A stretch of 39,607 nucleotides of DNA from a virus. Location: IMG/VR virus record IMGVR_UViG_3300046467_000835, positions 1 through 39,607 of that record; one strand, 5' to 3'. The translations under genes and the position numbers were made by a program. Below the pieces are notes generated by a model. The model was not told the origin of the DNA and did no database searches. It saw only the letters and a list, made by a program, of their open reading frames with translations. This document shows, piece by piece, positions 14,540 through 21,783 of this stretch (the stretch's first letter is position 1; each line of letters begins with the position of its first letter).

Positions 14540-17232
14540 TGGCAAAACCCGACTTCAAACAAGAGTATACATTTACATTCCCTTGGAATAATACGAAGTG
14601 GAGAAAGAGGGTTGTTCACGACCCTAACGATCCAGCGTCTACCTTTAAGAATTTAGATCCTCTAGTGCAGTGGTCTATTGCGGTAGAGCAGCGTCATTCT
14701 GATCCAGCTTCCTTTGAGACAGGTCCATTCCAGTACAAGAAAGATCCAGCCTTGCCAGACGAGGATGAGGGTAATTGGGCTGATTACGACCCAAAGGACC
14801 TTCCAGGTCAGGAATCTAAAGAAAAGTGGCGTATGCGTGGCAGGAGTTTTTTAGACTTCGTCACTTTCGGGGCTAATGATGAAATGGTAGCTGGTCTAAA
14901 ATCTATGATTGCTTTGGTTCCAGGAGGCAAGACCCCTTCAGAGGCTTACAAGCAATCAATGGAAGGAGAGTCTCAATACCTTACACAGGCTCAGATGACA
15001 GATCCTGTAGGGACGGCTGCTGCTCACACAGTTGGAGGGGCTTCAATGCTGGGGATGGGTGGTCCTATGGCTGCTGCTGGTAAAACATTAACTAGGGCTT
15101 TGCCTGAAACGGCAGCCTTTTTAGGCGCGAGAGGGCCAACATGGCTACCCTCCGTAAAGACGAAGTACATGGGAGGGCATACGGTAAGAGATCGTGTTCC
15201 GCTTATGAAGGACAGTGCTGGACAGCCATCCCCATGGACCATACCGAAAAGCTTTGGTGGGACAGCAATAGATGCCAGCCTTCGACAGGCCCCTTATTTG
15301 AGAAGGCACTGGAAAAAGCCATTGGATAGGTTTGGCCCAGCGGCTGGGGTTGGTATGGGGTTTGGAAGCGCATACCATCTTGGATCGGGTCAAGGCAGTT
15401 TAGAGGAGCGGACTAAAGGCATCGCTCCATCAGCGGCACTTGGTGCGTCCATAGGCCCTATTTTCGGAGGAGTTAGCTCTCTTATTCCTGGTTACTATAG
15501 AAACCAAGCAGGAAGTCTAGTACCCTTGAATAGGACGGGAGAGATTATACAAAACAGATTCCGACCTAAAGTAGAACTTGCAGACAGGTTCCCTGAAGCT
15601 GAGTTTGGAGGTGCTGCTGCTGAGATAGGAGCAGAAGCTGTTAAAGATTTTGGAGGAAGTGGAAATCGGTTTATTGATCCTTCTTCTATTAGGCTTCCGA
15701 TAACTAGCGCAAGATACCCAAAGGAAACGATCCAAGATTACGGATATAATAGACGCTTGGGGTTTGGGTCAGCTAACATACCGGGATATGTCTCCGCATT
15801 AGGTGAGAAAGTGTTCAGGCTGGGCGGCAGGACAGAAGCAAAGGTAGATGCCGCCAGGAAGTTTGAGGATAGAGCCCTTAGAAGCGAGGAAGCGGTCCTT
15901 AGTCCATTAGAAGCCGCAGCTGGTGTAGACGTTGCGAAAAGACTTCAGGGTAGATATGAAACGGTTAAAAAAGAGACTACACCAGCGTATAGAACGGCCT
16001 ATGATGAGCCGCCTTCAATAGTAACACAGCCTATTAGAGACGTTATATTAGCAGACTCTAATATAGCTAAAGGGTTTGCAGAAGCGACCAAAATAAGAGC
16101 CGCCCGTATAGGGAAACCCGGAGAAAACCTTCCAGCGGGAGATCCTTTTTCTAGATACCCCACGGTCCAAGAGGTCTTGAATAGCTATAGATTGGTGCCA
16201 AAAGATCTGAGCATTCAGCAGGCACAAGCTATAGCGGACAAGTATGGCCTCACCGTAATAGGCTCGAGGGGGGGCACTGGCTTGCGGGCATGGGCAATTC
16301 CTAAAGCTCGAGGTGGAAACAGGCAAGCGACAATGACCGCTAGAGAGGTACATGAATTAGCGCAGGGCATGCAGGGATTAGCAGCAAAGGAAACGGGGGC
16401 ATTAAAGTCAGGAATTGAATCCAGAGTTACTCAATTAAAGAATTGGGGGTTTAATAAACCATCCCAGAGAGCTGCTGATGGAGTAGCAGAAAAGAAATTT
16501 AATATCGAGGACGCAGTTAAGAAAGGCAACGATTTTTTCACGGTAGCAACTTTTCGGCAAGCAAAAGAGTTTTTTAATAAGAATGATAAGGGAAGGCCGC
16601 GATCCAATATGGAGAAAGAATCGTTTAAGGACCAAGCTTGGCAGAATGCTGTTGCTTTGGTGAAGAGTGGAAAAGCAGATCTTACTACAGCAGACACCCT
16701 GAGGAGAATGAAGCTTCTATTTGGTCCTGACAAGGTAGGTTATAGAAACTGGCTCGGAGCAGTGAGGTCAGCGGAAAGATACAATATCGCAAACACCCGT
16801 CTTGGAAAGATAAGCGGGTTCGGTGATGGTATGGAGGCGATGAGCATCCGACAAAAGGTAGGTGCTTTTAGTAAGCGTACCGCAGAGTTTGCATTCTCAG
16901 TTCCTTTTGCGGCAGCTAGATCGTTAGACAGGGCTATGACCAGAGGCAAGATGATCTCTGAGAAAGAGAATAGAGATGCTATCATACAGTTGCTTACCGC
17001 TACTGGTCCCGACAAAGCGGCTGCTGAGCGTCTTATACAGAAAGAGCTGCTAAAGTCTAGTCCGAGAGACAGGTTCCCAAAAGATGTCAACGCTATTATT
17101 CGACTGGCTTTAGGCATGTCTCCGATGGCAGAACAAATAGACGAGATGCCAGGGGTAGGCCCTGCGTTAAAGGTAGGAGCTTTAGGAGCTCTTGGTACGG
17201 CTAACGCTTTGAAAGGACTGCTTGGGTTCTAA
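14539..17232 (+). CDS. Large internal virion / ejection protein 2 with hydrophobic segments
   Basis: This 897-residue protein has an amphipathic or hydrophobic region in the first third (FVTFGANDEMVAGLKSMIAL, then TVGGASMLGMGGPMAAAG near residues 160-180, and GAALGASIGPIFGGV-type Gly/Ala-rich sequence near 295-315). Such segments are frequent in ejected proteins that enter membranes. The C-terminal part is helical and basic and ends ALKVGALGALGTANALKGLLGF. It starts in a TAATG overlap. No lysozyme-like Glu motif was recognised. A DNA-ejection role is inferred. Confidence 0.55.
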   Translation: MAKPDFKQEYTFTFPWNNTKWRKRVVHDPNDPASTFKNLDPLVQWSIAVEQRHSDPASFETGPFQYKKDPALPDEDEGNWADYDPKDLPGQESKEKWRMRGRSFLDFVTFGANDEMVAGLKSMIALVPGGKTPSEAYKQSMEGESQYLTQAQMTDPVGTAAAHTVGGASMLGMGGPMAAAGKTLTRALPETAAFLGARGPTWLPSVKTKYMGGHTVRDRVPLMKDSAGQPSPWTIPKSFGGTAIDASLRQAPYLRRHWKKPLDRFGPAAGVGMGFGSAYHLGSGQGSLEERTKGIAPSAALGASIGPIFGGVSSLIPGYYRNQAGSLVPLNRTGEIIQNRFRPKVELADRFPEAEFGGAAAEIGAEAVKDFGGSGNRFIDPSSIRLPITSARYPKETIQDYGYNRRLGFGSANIPGYVSALGEKVFRLGGRTEAKVDAARKFEDRALRSEEAVLSPLEAAAGVDVAKRLQGRYETVKKETTPAYRTAYDEPPSIVTQPIRDVILADSNIAKGFAEATKIRAARIGKPGENLPAGDPFSRYPTVQEVLNSYRLVPKDLSIQQAQAIADKYGLTVIGSRGGTGLRAWAIPKARGGNRQATMTAREVHELAQGMQGLAAKETGALKSGIESRVTQLKNWGFNKPSQRAADGVAEKKFNIEDAVKKGNDFFTVATFRQAKEFFNKNDKGRPRSNMEKESFKDQAWQNAVALVKSGKADLTTADTLRRMKLLFGPDKVGYRNWLGAVRSAERYNIANTRLGKISGFGDGMEAMSIRQKVGAFSKRTAEFAFSVPFAAARSLDRAMTRGKMISEKENRDAIIQLLTATGPDKAAAERLIQKELLKSSPRDRFPKDVNAIIRLALGMSPMAEQIDEMPGVGPALKVGALGALGTANALKGLLGF

Positions 17233-17234
17233 CG

Positions 17235-17609
17235 GTGAAGCTAATTTTGTTTGTCCTGTGGGCTGCGCTTACGTTTTCTCCTGCTGTCGAAGCAGTGAAC
17301 CCCAAGATATTTAAAGCCGTTGTATCTCTTCAAGTCCTGTGCACTTCAGGCGGTCCTGAAGTACTAATGGAAGAACTTCTTGAGGGCTATAATGAGAAGC
17401 CTGTTCACGGTATGGATATCAGTACAGACTCTGGATTGAATATACAGATGTATATTACAGAAAATAAAAATAATCCTAGTAGCACTGTCCTGTTGCATAA
17501 TCAGAATGTAAATAAAACATGTATTTTCTGGTCCGCTAAAGACACCATCAAGACAATAGAAACAGAAAGCCTACCAGCTAAAAATCCAGAGGGGAAAACA
17601 GGTGTCTGA
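17235..17609 (+). CDS. Exported protein with signal peptide, 124 aa
   Basis: The GTG start at 17235 gives a clear Sec-type signal peptide (MKLILFVLWAALTFSPAVEA, probable cut after residue 20). The mature part has about 104 residues and two cysteines (VLCTSGG and KTCIFW), which could pair in the periplasm. No catalytic motif was recognised. It lies three bases after the second large protein and overlaps the next gene by eight bases. A periplasmic role in lysis or superinfection control is possible but unsupported by a domain. Confidence 0.6.
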   Translation: MKLILFVLWAALTFSPAVEAVNPKIFKAVVSLQVLCTSGGPEVLMEELLEGYNEKPVHGMDISTDSGLNIQMYITENKNNPSSTVLLHNQNVNKTCIFWSAKDTIKTIETESLPAKNPEGKTGV

Positions 17610-17889
17610 ATATAATGGGCCAGAGCGTCGAGGCAACGGTGGATGGCATATGTCAAAGAGCCTAAGTGTCTCCCATCTATTAGGTACTCTTGCTATTGCT
17701 GTGGGATTCTTTACTTATGTAACTGGAATTGAACAAGATACCATTCGCAATCACCATGAAATCAAAAGTTTAGATCAGCGTATGGATCGCTCAGATGCTA
17801 GAAATTCTGAGCAATTTGGAGAGATAAAAGACATGTTGAATTCATTATCTACAAAAATTGATAACTTGGTCCATCGACGTGGACCATGA
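17602..17889 (+). CDS. Single-pass membrane protein with coiled coil, 95 aa
   Basis: The start is GTG 17602 behind a GAGGGG site. After a polar ERRGN segment comes one membrane span (LLGTLAIAVGFFTYVTGI, about residues 26-43) and then a long helix with heptad-like spacing (IKSLDQRMDRSDARNSEQFG). Small phage proteins of this shape are holin-associated or spanin-like proteins. It overlaps the HesB/IscA gene by ATGA. The lysis role is inference. Confidence 0.6.
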   Translation: MSEYNGPERRGNGGWHMSKSLSVSHLLGTLAIAVGFFTYVTGIEQDTIRNHHEIKSLDQRMDRSDARNSEQFGEIKDMLNSLSTKIDNLVHRRGP

Positions 17890-18197
17890 ACATAACTCCT
17901 TCAGCAGATCAAAAAATAGAAGAGATCTTGGGGGATTCAGAACGATTGCGAATCTCTGTCAACGGAGGAGGATGCAGTGGTTTCACGGTAGATCTTTCAC
18001 GAGAACAAGAGAAGAAGTCTACCAAAGACGATATATGGATCAATCCAAATATACTGATCGACTCCATCTCGGCGGAGTATTTGTCCAAGGCAACTCTGGA
18101 TTGGACTGATGACGCATTCTCGCCAACATTCAAATTTGACATACCCAACACTAAATCATGTGGTTGCGGCAACTCTTTCACCCTTGAGGAAAGCTAA
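17886..18197 (+). CDS. HesB/IscA-like iron-sulfur A-type carrier, canonical motif
   Basis: This 103-residue protein has the full A-type carrier signature: NGGGCSGF with Cys30, a SAEYLSKATLDW segment, a FKFDIPN strand and the C-terminal CGCGNSF with Cys92 and Cys94. These three cysteines bind iron or an Fe-S cluster in the IscA/ErpA/SufA family. It is a clear but distant paralogue of the product of 6501-6824, whose pair is spaced differently. It sits inside a membrane-protein group with overlaps on both sides (ATGA before, TAATG after), so it is cotranscribed with late genes. Confidence 0.9.
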   Translation: MNITPSADQKIEEILGDSERLRISVNGGGCSGFTVDLSREQEKKSTKDDIWINPNILIDSISAEYLSKATLDWTDDAFSPTFKFDIPNTKSCGCGNSFTLEES

Positions 18198-18633
18198 TGG
18201 AATCATTAAAAAACTGGGCAAAAGAAAACCCTATGTTCGCAGTAGCAGCAGTTCTAATAGTCGCTACTATTGTCTACTCGCTGTTCTTTGGATCGGCGGA
18301 TGTACCAGCCTAAAGAAAGCGGGGTTAGTAAGCGGAGCGAGTCTGGTAGCTGCCTCTGTGACCTCTGCCTTCAGTTCGGGTGTGACTGCACCTCTACTGG
18401 CAGGAGCATCCACTGCCTTTGTGACGAGTGTAACTGCGGATCAGATGCTTTCCTCACGAACTACCGCAACAGGAAGCACCACATTGAATAACTGTGCTGA
18501 ATCTAATTTTTGGGATGTTATTGGTCAACTTATAGAGATGGGCGGATGGTTACTAATCTTAGTTGTATTGATTCCAATGGTGCTGGGCTGGATATTGCCA
18601 GGGCCCCTGGAAAGAAAGAAAAAGAAAAAATAG
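18109..18633 (+). CDS. Candidate lipoprotein with C-terminal membrane span (start unresolved)
   Basis: The informative part starts near base 18270: LLAVLWIGGC is a lipobox with the lipid Cys at codon 18301. Then come TSLKKAGLVSGASLVAAS, an Ala/Ser/Thr-rich stretch, a membrane span (WLLILVVLIPMVLGWIL) and a terminal Lys run. No ATG lies near the lipobox. ATG 18109, GTG 18160 and CTG 18214 are in frame, and the first two overlap the HesB gene, so the true start is uncertain. It overlaps another membrane-peptide gene in a different frame, like nested spanin genes, but its second span is unusual for an outer spanin. Confidence 0.5.
   Translation: MTHSRQHSNLTYPTLNHVVAATLSPLRKANGIIKKLGKRKPYVRSSSSSNSRYYCLLAVLWIGGCTSLKKAGLVSGASLVAASVTSAFSSGVTAPLLAGASTAFVTSVTADQMLSSRTTATGSTTLNNCAESNFWDVIGQLIEMGGWLLILVVLIPMVLGWILPGPLERKKKKK
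18197..18313 (+). CDS. Small membrane protein, 38 aa
   Basis: ATG 18197 overlaps the HesB/IscA stop (TAATG), and GAGG lies a few bases upstream. The peptide has a charged N-terminus (MESLKNWAKENP) and one span (FAVAAVLIVATIVYSLFF). It is nested in another frame against the lipoprotein-like frame. The shape fits a small holin or inner-membrane partner of that lipoprotein; this is inference from topology alone. Confidence 0.55.
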   Translation: MESLKNWAKENPMFAVAAVLIVATIVYSLFFGSADVPA

Positions 18634-18869
18634 TCCTTGTTGAGGTTTCCTGGCTGGATTCTTACACGGCTTCAGGCTGGGAAGAGTACGCCCCAGAGAA
18701 TACGCTTACTAAAACGTATGGCATCTTGGTGGACAAGAATGATACGTGGGTCACACTTGCCATGACAAAAGAAGAAGGCTACTGGGGTAATCTATGGTAC
18801 ATACCATCCCAAAACGTGCGCAGCATAAAGACGCTGCATACATCTAATGGAGCCACAGAGGAGTCGTAA
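18546..18869 (+). CDS. Conserved phage protein, about 107 aa, last gene of the late operon
   Basis: The recognisable part is IVLVEVSWLDSYTASGWEEY, followed by TYGILVDKNDTWVTLAMT and a YIPSQNVRSIKTL end. This is a small beta domain found as an unnamed protein in many phages. The first 30 residues overlap the membrane-protein gene in another frame. ATG 18546 is the best-placed standard start, TTG 18510 is an alternative, and the conserved part begins only near 18630, so the start is uncertain. Function unknown. Confidence 0.6.
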   Translation: MVTNLSCIDSNGAGLDIARAPGKKEKEKIVLVEVSWLDSYTASGWEEYAPENTLTKTYGILVDKNDTWVTLAMTKEEGYWGNLWYIPSQNVRSIKTLHTSNGATEES

Positions 18870-18973
18870 AACTTAAAGGCTACAACTCAATGCGCCAATC
18901 GGAGCATAGGTAAAAGAACAGGGCGACCTAGAAAGGCGTTCACAAAAGAATATACACCTGAACATTCGTAGCC

Positions 18974-18998
18974 AAGGCCCCTAACGGGGCCTTTTTTT
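18974..18998 (+). terminator. Intrinsic terminator of the rightward late operon
   Basis: An AAGGCCCC / GGGGCCTT stem with a TAAC loop is followed at once by a run of seven T (18992-18998). It ends the rightward genes. The stop codon of the convergent metallophosphoesterase gene (TAA, 18997-18999) lies in the T run, so the two transcription units meet with almost no space. Confidence 0.92.
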
Positions 18999-19737
18999 AT
19001 AGGGCTCTTTGCGTGATTGCTCTAATACTATTGTAGTACCCCTCCCCGTCTAACCCCTCTAACATGATAACCCCTCTCCACCACTGATGCACAGTATCAG
19101 CGCACCAGGACTCACGGTACTTGGGGTGGGAGAAGCACCCAACACTAAGCCCAAAGATCTTTTGCCCGTCTGGCCTAGACTGTTCTGAGTGGTTGTATAG
19201 GTGTGAGTGCCCTTGGACCGCTGAGCAATGAAGCTTGGAAACAAGCTGGTGCCCTATGTGTATTGAGCTGATTGGCCTACCAGCTACCCCGCTAGTGAAG
19301 TAATGGCTAAATGAGATGTGCTGTATAGTCAGAACGCTTTTGAAAGGAGTCACCTTCCAGCCGAATTCCTTATACTTTAGATCGTCTATGCTTATAGACC
19401 CGTACAGCTCTGGACTAGCATTGGACGCTCTATCTATGCGGTCCTCGTGGTTACCAAGGGTCATGTATAGCTTGGGCTTGTACCCACGCACCTTCCTGAT
19501 GGGCTTAAACAGCCTCTCCTGGGCATCTATTACAGAGGCTATGTCCTTGTAGTACCTTCGCCCCTCAAAGCCTCTGGTGCCACGATCATACGACGAGAGG
19601 CTAGCCATATCAGCCATGTCTCCAATGCAAACAATATGGTGTGGTTTCTCTTTAGCGATAAACTTCCCCAGTGTTTCAAACCTGTCGTTATCGTAGTCTG
19701 GATTAGCGTGCGGGTCACCAATAATAAGTAAATTCAT
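18997..19737 (-). CDS. Metallophosphoesterase (calcineurin-like)
   Basis: This 246-residue protein carries the metal-binding motifs of the calcineurin-like superfamily in order: GDPHA (Asp8, His10), IGDMAD (Asp40), GNHED (Asn96, His97), FSHYF and GHSH (His177, His179). These hold a two-metal centre that cleaves phosphate esters. Phage members are variously phosphatases for nucleotides, DNA ends or proteins; the substrate cannot be read here. It is the last gene of the leftward operon and joins the gene before by ATGA. Confidence 0.88.
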   Translation of the reverse strand: MNLLIIGDPHANPDYDNDRFETLGKFIAKEKPHHIVCIGDMADMASLSSYDRGTRGFEGRRYYKDIASVIDAQERLFKPIRKVRGYKPKLYMTLGNHEDRIDRASNASPELYGSISIDDLKYKEFGWKVTPFKSVLTIQHISFSHYFTSGVAGRPISSIHIGHQLVSKLHCSAVQGHSHLYNHSEQSRPDGQKIFGLSVGCFSHPKYRESWCADTVHQWWRGVIMLEGLDGEGYYNSIRAITQRAL

Positions 19738-20003
19738 TGTACAGTATCACTCCCAGGAAATTTAACAACACTTAACGCAGGGCTCTCAACTACCTCATCA
19801 ATGGACTCATCCAAGAAGTCTGCGAATGTTTCCCATAACGCCTGCTCTCTAACACAGTCAGATTCGTTGGCCTCCTCCTCTATGATAGCTAAGAGAACTC
19901 CTCTATCAACCAAATCATTCTCAATTACCATTCGCATTAGCGAAACAGCAGCAGATATGTGGAACATCATCATCCCCGCTATTCCTGGCTCTTCATCACG
20001 CAT
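19734..20003 (-). CDS. Unknown acidic protein, 89 aa
   Basis: The product is acidic and helical, with MMMFHISAAVSLMRMVIEN near the start and WETFADFLDESIDEVVESP later. There are no zinc, nucleotide or membrane motifs. It lies one base after the exonuclease gene and overlaps the phosphoesterase start by ATGA, so it is part of the replication operon. Function unknown. Confidence 0.65.
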   Translation of the reverse strand: MRDEEPGIAGMMMFHISAAVSLMRMVIENDLVDRGVLLAIIEEEANESDCVREQALWETFADFLDESIDEVVESPALSVVKFPGSDTVQ

Positions 20004-20004
20004 G

Positions 20005-20769
20005 TTATTTGCTCCCTTTGTTTTCCAGGTCCTTCAGCCTACGGTAACCCTCTAGAAACCCCAAGAATGCGCGGAAGTTTTCTTCTATTTCTGAAGAGGC
20101 TTGCGCCTCGAAGTCCCCAGTTTTCTTATCAAACCTCAATATGTAAGCTTTCTCAACCTCTTCTCCATAGATGAGCTCTACACATTTAGCGTAAGCGGCA
20201 CACTGTAGATGGTACGGGCTGTAGATTGCAGCAGATGTCTTGAAGTCGATGACAGAGAAGTCTCCATTCACTCTAGCCACAGCATCTACCGTACCCGCAT
20301 ACCATCTATGTGGGTGAAATACTTTCTCTTCTGAAGAAACCCATTCAATATCGTTTGTCTTTACCCACTCTCTGAACGCCCCTATAGAGGACTTAGCTTC
20401 CTCACTCTCAGGCATAGGGGGAGCCTCTCCGCGTCCAAGCTTCCATAAGATAGCTCCTTCAGCCCACTCGTGAACTTGTTGTCCTATGACTAAAGCGGCC
20501 CCTGATCTCTTCTTGTACGCACCACGTATGCCCTTCGCCATATCGTCAACAGTCATATCGCCTACGGTAAAGGGCTTTGCGTTAGCCTGGAAGTATTTTG
20601 CACCCTCACTTGCAGCCCAAGGTATCAATGCCGGTTTGGCAATGGAATCAAGGATGGTAGTTACAGACGGCGCGTATTTCCCATCTACAGTATAGTAGTG
20701 CTTCTTTGGGTTGAAATTTAGAATTACCTCATTTCCATCATGGTATTCTATTTTGTGGTCTGTATCCAT
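20005..20769 (-). CDS. PD-(D/E)XK exonuclease (RecB/Cas4-type)
   Basis: This 254-residue protein has the RecB-type nuclease motifs in order: GQQVHEWAE (His100, Glu101), EEKVFH with Glu148, YAGTVDAVAR (Asp162), VIDFKTS (Asp175, Lys177) and LQCAAYA (Gln189). This is the two-metal DNase core used in phage recombination exonucleases. Its neighbour is an SSB-like protein, so the pair may process DNA ends in recombination-dependent replication or host DNA breakdown. The start overlaps the SSB-like stop as TAATG. Confidence 0.85.
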   Translation of the reverse strand: MDTDHKIEYHDGNEVILNFNPKKHYYTVDGKYAPSVTTILDSIAKPALIPWAASEGAKYFQANAKPFTVGDMTVDDMAKGIRGAYKKRSGAALVIGQQVHEWAEGAILWKLGRGEAPPMPESEEAKSSIGAFREWVKTNDIEWVSSEEKVFHPHRWYAGTVDAVARVNGDFSVIDFKTSAAIYSPYHLQCAAYAKCVELIYGEEVEKAYILRFDKKTGDFEAQASSEIEENFRAFLGFLEGYRRLKDLENKGSK

Positions 20770-21113
20770 TAGAAAGGTACGTCATCCTCCATGGTGGAGG
20801 TTGCTTGAACTCTTTCTCTCGGCTCTTCAAACTTCAAGCTAAGATACACCTTTCCGCTTTTGCTTGTGTTCTTCCACATAGCTACGCGCCACTCCTTACC
20901 GTCAACAAGACCCTTACCACTATAGTGTGGATGTTTTTCGCTTGCCCTCTCTTCGTTCTTAAACAGTGATACCGCGTTGTCCTTCTGATCGTATGCCATC
21001 TTTCTACCTCTTAGTTGTTGATTTAAACTGTCTTCATGCGCAAATTGCGCTATAACACTCTCGTACTCATTCAACCACTGCTCCTCTGTTCCGAAAGCTT
21101 CACTTCCACTCAT
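20769..21113 (-). CDS. SSB-like single-stranded DNA-binding protein
   Basis: This is a 114-residue protein. The MAYDQKDNAVSLFKNE and EWRVAMWKNTSKSGKVYLSL segments resemble the OB-fold-like small phage proteins related to DUF736. The C-terminus ends in a short acidic tip, EDDVPF, like the protein-docking tail of SSB (DDDIPF in E. coli). I chose ATG 21113 because it forms an ATGA overlap with the gene before; the frame is open to 21161. Binding of single-stranded DNA beside the exonuclease is inferred from tail and context. Confidence 0.65.
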   Translation of the reverse strand: MSGSEAFGTEEQWLNEYESVIAQFAHEDSLNQQLRGRKMAYDQKDNAVSLFKNEERASEKHPHYSGKGLVDGKEWRVAMWKNTSKSGKVYLSLKFEEPRERVQATSTMEDDVPF

Positions 21114-21442
21114 GAATACGCCTTGCCCTCCGCTCTTGCGTTTGCCTGCATTGTTCTCCATACTTCAATCTTAGCCTCCGCTGCTGCAGTTAAAAACCTC
21201 AACCGCTCGTCCTCATAAACCGCTGTAGATAAAGCGTCCAAAAGCTTCAAGTAATCTGGATGTTGTAATGCCCACTGCTCCTTTGCCGCTACGGTGTCTT
21301 CTAAGGATTGTGTGAAAAGAATAGCTTTCTTGCTCTTCCTGAACTGATCCAGGTAGATCCTTTCTGCTCGAGCTTTCGCAATCTTGTCGGCGTTATCTCT
21401 TAAAAAGTCTAGCGCGCTTTCAACTGTTTGCTCATCAATCAC
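21110..21442 (-). CDS. Conserved phage helical protein, 110 aa
   Basis: The product is helical and charged (VESALDFLRDNADKIAKARA...YLDQFRKSKKAI) and ends AEAKIEVWRTMQANARAEG. Proteins of this pattern often lie beside SSB and exonuclease genes in phage replication modules. The start is GTG 21442 overlapping the HNH stop, and the stop overlaps the SSB-like start by ATGA. No catalytic residues are seen. A recombination accessory role is possible from context only. Confidence 0.7.
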   Translation of the reverse strand: MIDEQTVESALDFLRDNADKIAKARAERIYLDQFRKSKKAILFTQSLEDTVAAKEQWALQHPDYLKLLDALSTAVYEDERLRFLTAAAEAKIEVWRTMQANARAEGKAYS

Positions 21443-21783
21443 AAAACAACTCCTTCATCTGGAGGGAATTTAGCCTTGAGCCCGTCTAATTTCAACACAC
21501 CAGCCCTGGTAGCTCTGTCCAGTGTATCAAAGATGAAGGTGAATTGCCAGTCCAGAATGTCCGCATCTCCGTTGTGAGCGTCGGCGTGGCACCTATGGCA
21601 CAAAGGCATAACGAATATATCCGAAGCTTTGTATCCCATACCGCCGCAAAATGGGGCGTTTCTGCTTGTTAAATGATGGGCCACTATAGTATCGTTCAAC
21701 ATAGCACACGCAGCACAAGGTAGCTTGCTGACCCATCTCAAATACTGTTTGCACTCCCACCTTTTCTTTTTTTCTAAACTCAT
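21439..21783 (-). CDS. HNH-type zinc nuclease (DUF968/Ref-like)
   Basis: The 114-residue product has a zinc-finger HNH arrangement: LPCAACAML (Cys23, Cys26), IVAHHLTS (His36, His37), GYKASDIFVMPLC and CHRCHADAHNGD. This order matches the small phage HNH proteins related to the RecA-dependent nuclease Ref. It probably nicks or cuts DNA during recombination or packaging. It starts four bases inside the ribonucleotide reductase stop. Confidence 0.8.
   Translation of the reverse strand: MSLEKKKRWECKQYLRWVSKLPCAACAMLNDTIVAHHLTSRNAPFCGGMGYKASDIFVMPLCHRCHADAHNGDADILDWQFTFIFDTLDRATRAGVLKLDGLKAKFPPDEGVVL

Noticed and set aside
18870-18971. In-frame continuation of 33 codons after the stop of the last late gene, containing KRTGRPRKAFTKEY
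   Set aside because: No ATG, GTG or TTG start in frame and no read-through signal seen. It lies in the 3' leader of the terminator. Interesting but unsupported.
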